64,000 nt of DNA, taken from Pirellulales bacterium. GTDB taxonomy: Bacteria; Planctomycetota; Planctomycetia; Pirellulales; Lacipirellulaceae. The notes beneath the pieces were generated by a model. It searched no databases, was not told the origin of the DNA, and was given only the letters and a program-made list of their open reading frames with translations. Where the stretch lies: NCBI GenBank assembly GCA_020847515.1, contig JADLBW010000161.1, forward strand, positions 1 to 64,000, read 5' to 3'. Positions 62,605 through 64,000 of this stretch are shown here, piece after piece. Both the position numbers and the translations under genes were made by a program. Positions within the stretch are counted from its first letter, which is position 1, and every line of letters starts with the position of its first letter.

Positions 62605-64000
62605 ATGCATCGCTTCCCCTCTAGCCCAGGAGCGTTGCTCGCAGCTCGGGCGGGATACTCCCGCAGCGACGTGAAAGATCAACCAGCCAACGCCGCACAA
62701 CTGAATCAAGATCGCGCGCCGATCCTTGAAACGCTGCGCGACTACATCGCCGGAGGCACGTACGCCTTCCACACGCCGGGGCACAAGGCCGGTCGGTTCG
62801 CTCCGCCGGAGCTGGTCGAGCTGTTCGGCCAGACGGCATTTGACTACGACCTGCCGGCGATGACGGCGACTGATAACCTCCTCCACCCGGCGCACTGTGT
62901 GCAGGAGGCGCAAGCGCTTGCCGCCGAGGTGTTCGGCGCCGCGGCGACGTTCTATCTCGGCGGCGGCGCCACTACGGGCATCGCCGCCATGATCCTCGCC
63001 GCCGTTCCGCCCGGCGGGACGATTCTGCTGCCCCGCAACGTCCATCGCTCCGTGGCGGCGGCGCTGGTCCTCTCCGGCGCGCGGCCCCGCTTCATCGAGC
63101 CGCAGGTCCTGCCCCACTGCGGCGCCCTCGGCATCAGCGGCGAGACCATCGCCGCCGAACTGGCCCGCGAGCCCGCCAGCGCCGTCCTCCTCACGCGTCC
63201 CACCTACTACGGACTGGCCCGCGACCTATGTGAAGTCTCGGCCGCATGCCGCCGCTACGGCATACCTCTGCTGGTCGACGAGGCCCACGGCCCTCACTTT
63301 CGGTTCCTGCCGGAAGGCGCCCCGCGGCCAGCGCTCGACGAAGGCGCCGACCTCGTCGCTCAAAGCGCCCATAAGACCCTCAGCTCGCTCGTCGGCACAG
63401 CGCAGGTGCACGTTGGCCGCAACTCGCCCATCAGTCCCGCACGGTTCCGCGACGCCTTCAATCTGCTGCAGACGACCAGCCCGAACTATCTGCAACTGAT
63501 TTCGCTCGACGCCACCCGCCGCTACTTGGCCCGCGAGGGTCGCGCGCTCTTCGCCGAAGCCGTCTCTGCCGCACAGCGACTGATCCGCGACATCGACGCC
63601 CTGCCAGGCCTGAAGGTCCTCAGCACCGCCGGCGACGGGCGCCTCGCCGACCATCGCCAAGATCCGCTCCGCCTGGTGATCAACGTCGCAGCCGCGGGCT
63701 GGACCGGCTACGACGTCGAGATGCTGCTGCGCACCCGCTACCGAGTTGAAGACGAGCTTTCCGACTGGTTCAATATCGTCCTGGTTACCAGCCCCCACGA
63801 CGACGCCGCGGCCACCGAGCGGCTGCTCGCGGGCTTGCGCGAGATCAGCGCCCGCCCCAAGCCGCCCGTAAAGTCGAAAATTGCCGAAGCGTCGAACCTG
63901 CTGCAACCGGCCATCCCGCCGCTGGCGATGACGCCGCGCGACGCCGCGCTCGGGCCAAAGCAGGCCGTGCCGCTTGCCCGATCGGTGGGCCGCGTGTGCG
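62605..64000 (+). CDS. Orn/Lys/Arg decarboxylase-type PLP enzyme, 3' end cut by window
   Basis: About 465 residues visible. Fold-type I PLP enzyme: TYAFHTPGHKAG near the start, GGGATTGIAAMILAAVPPGG, VDEAHGPHFRF, and the PLP lysine in QSAHKTLSSLVG. This layout fits the major Orn/Lys/Arg decarboxylase group without the N-terminal response-regulator-like wing domain. The start is either the ATG at 62605 or a GTG at 62671; the conserved region begins shortly after the latter. The C-terminus lies beyond the window. Confidence 0.82.
   Translation, partial: MHRFPSSPGALLAARAGYSRSDVKDQPANAAQLNQDRAPILETLRDYIAGGTYAFHTPGHKAGRFAPPELVELFGQTAFDYDLPAMTATDNLLHPAHCVQEAQALAAEVFGAAATFYLGGGATTGIAAMILAAVPPGGTILLPRNVHRSVAAALVLSGARPRFIEPQVLPHCGALGISGETIAAELAREPASAVLLTRPTYYGLARDLCEVSAACRRYGIPLLVDEAHGPHFRFLPEGAPRPALDEGADLVAQSAHKTLSSLVGTAQVHVGRNSPISPARFRDAFNLLQTTSPNYLQLISLDATRRYLAREGRALFAEAVSAAQRLIRDIDALPGLKVLSTAGDGRLADHRQDPLRLVINVAAAGWTGYDVEMLLRTRYRVEDELSDWFNIVLVTSPHDDAAATERLLAGLREISARPKPPVKSKIAEASNLLQPAIPPLAMTPRDAALGPKQAVPLARSVGRVC

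Overview
The window is GC-rich bacterial DNA that looks like a planctomycete of the order Pirellulales, most like the Lacipirellulaceae. The basis is the combination of several PEP-CTERM proteins with dockerin-like Asp-rich repeats, a prepilin-type DUF1559 protein, DUF1571 and DUF3326 proteins, an ECF sigma factor overlapping a FecR-type anti-sigma, and small lipoproteins in overlapping pairs. No rRNA, tRNA, CRISPR array, integrase or transposase gene was seen.

Layout. (1) 0.2-9.8 kb: a peptidoglycan amino-sugar salvage locus. It has a MurK-like kinase and MurQ etherase on the minus strand, diverging from a sodium:solute symporter and a secreted AmiE-like/NamZ fusion. GlcD- and GlcF-like subunits follow and could oxidise the D-lactate that MurQ releases. 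(2) 10-16 kb: ECF sigma/FecR pair, a PEP-CTERM protein, a DUF1559 protein and two lipoproteins. (3) 16-29.7 kb: a maltodextrin locus with a large secreted amylase-like protein, a PEP-CTERM protein in the same open frame, a GH13 lipoprotein, a fused binding protein-permease, a second permease, an ATPase and a glycan-binding esterase. (4) 30-41 kb: an MBL-fold hydrolase, a DUF1571 protein, a minus-strand heavy-metal RND efflux operon with a Cys/His-rich lipoprotein, and a metzincin protease. (5) 41.6-50.7 kb: plus-strand housekeeping genes (HAD phosphatase, gnd, zwf, psd, pssA, ribE, rsmA, a small unknown, hisB). (6) 50.8-56.2 kb: minus-strand pepQ-accB-accC-pfp-ppa. (7) 56.4-64 kb: queD, an inositol oxygenase, a CAP-domain PEP-CTERM protein, a long intergenic region, a DUF3326 protein and a truncated PLP-dependent decarboxylase.

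The most unusual signal is in the repeats. A palindromic element of about 75 bp (called element A here) recurs at least six times. Two loci lie in frame inside unrelated genes, the NamZ fusion and the sugar ABC ATPase, and add nearly the same peptide to both. A second, independent class consists of intergenic tracts of degenerate 7-bp units. At least nine tracts were found, four ending at or within a few bases of start codons. Two further families of long inverted repeats occur around the glc genes and near 29.9 kb.
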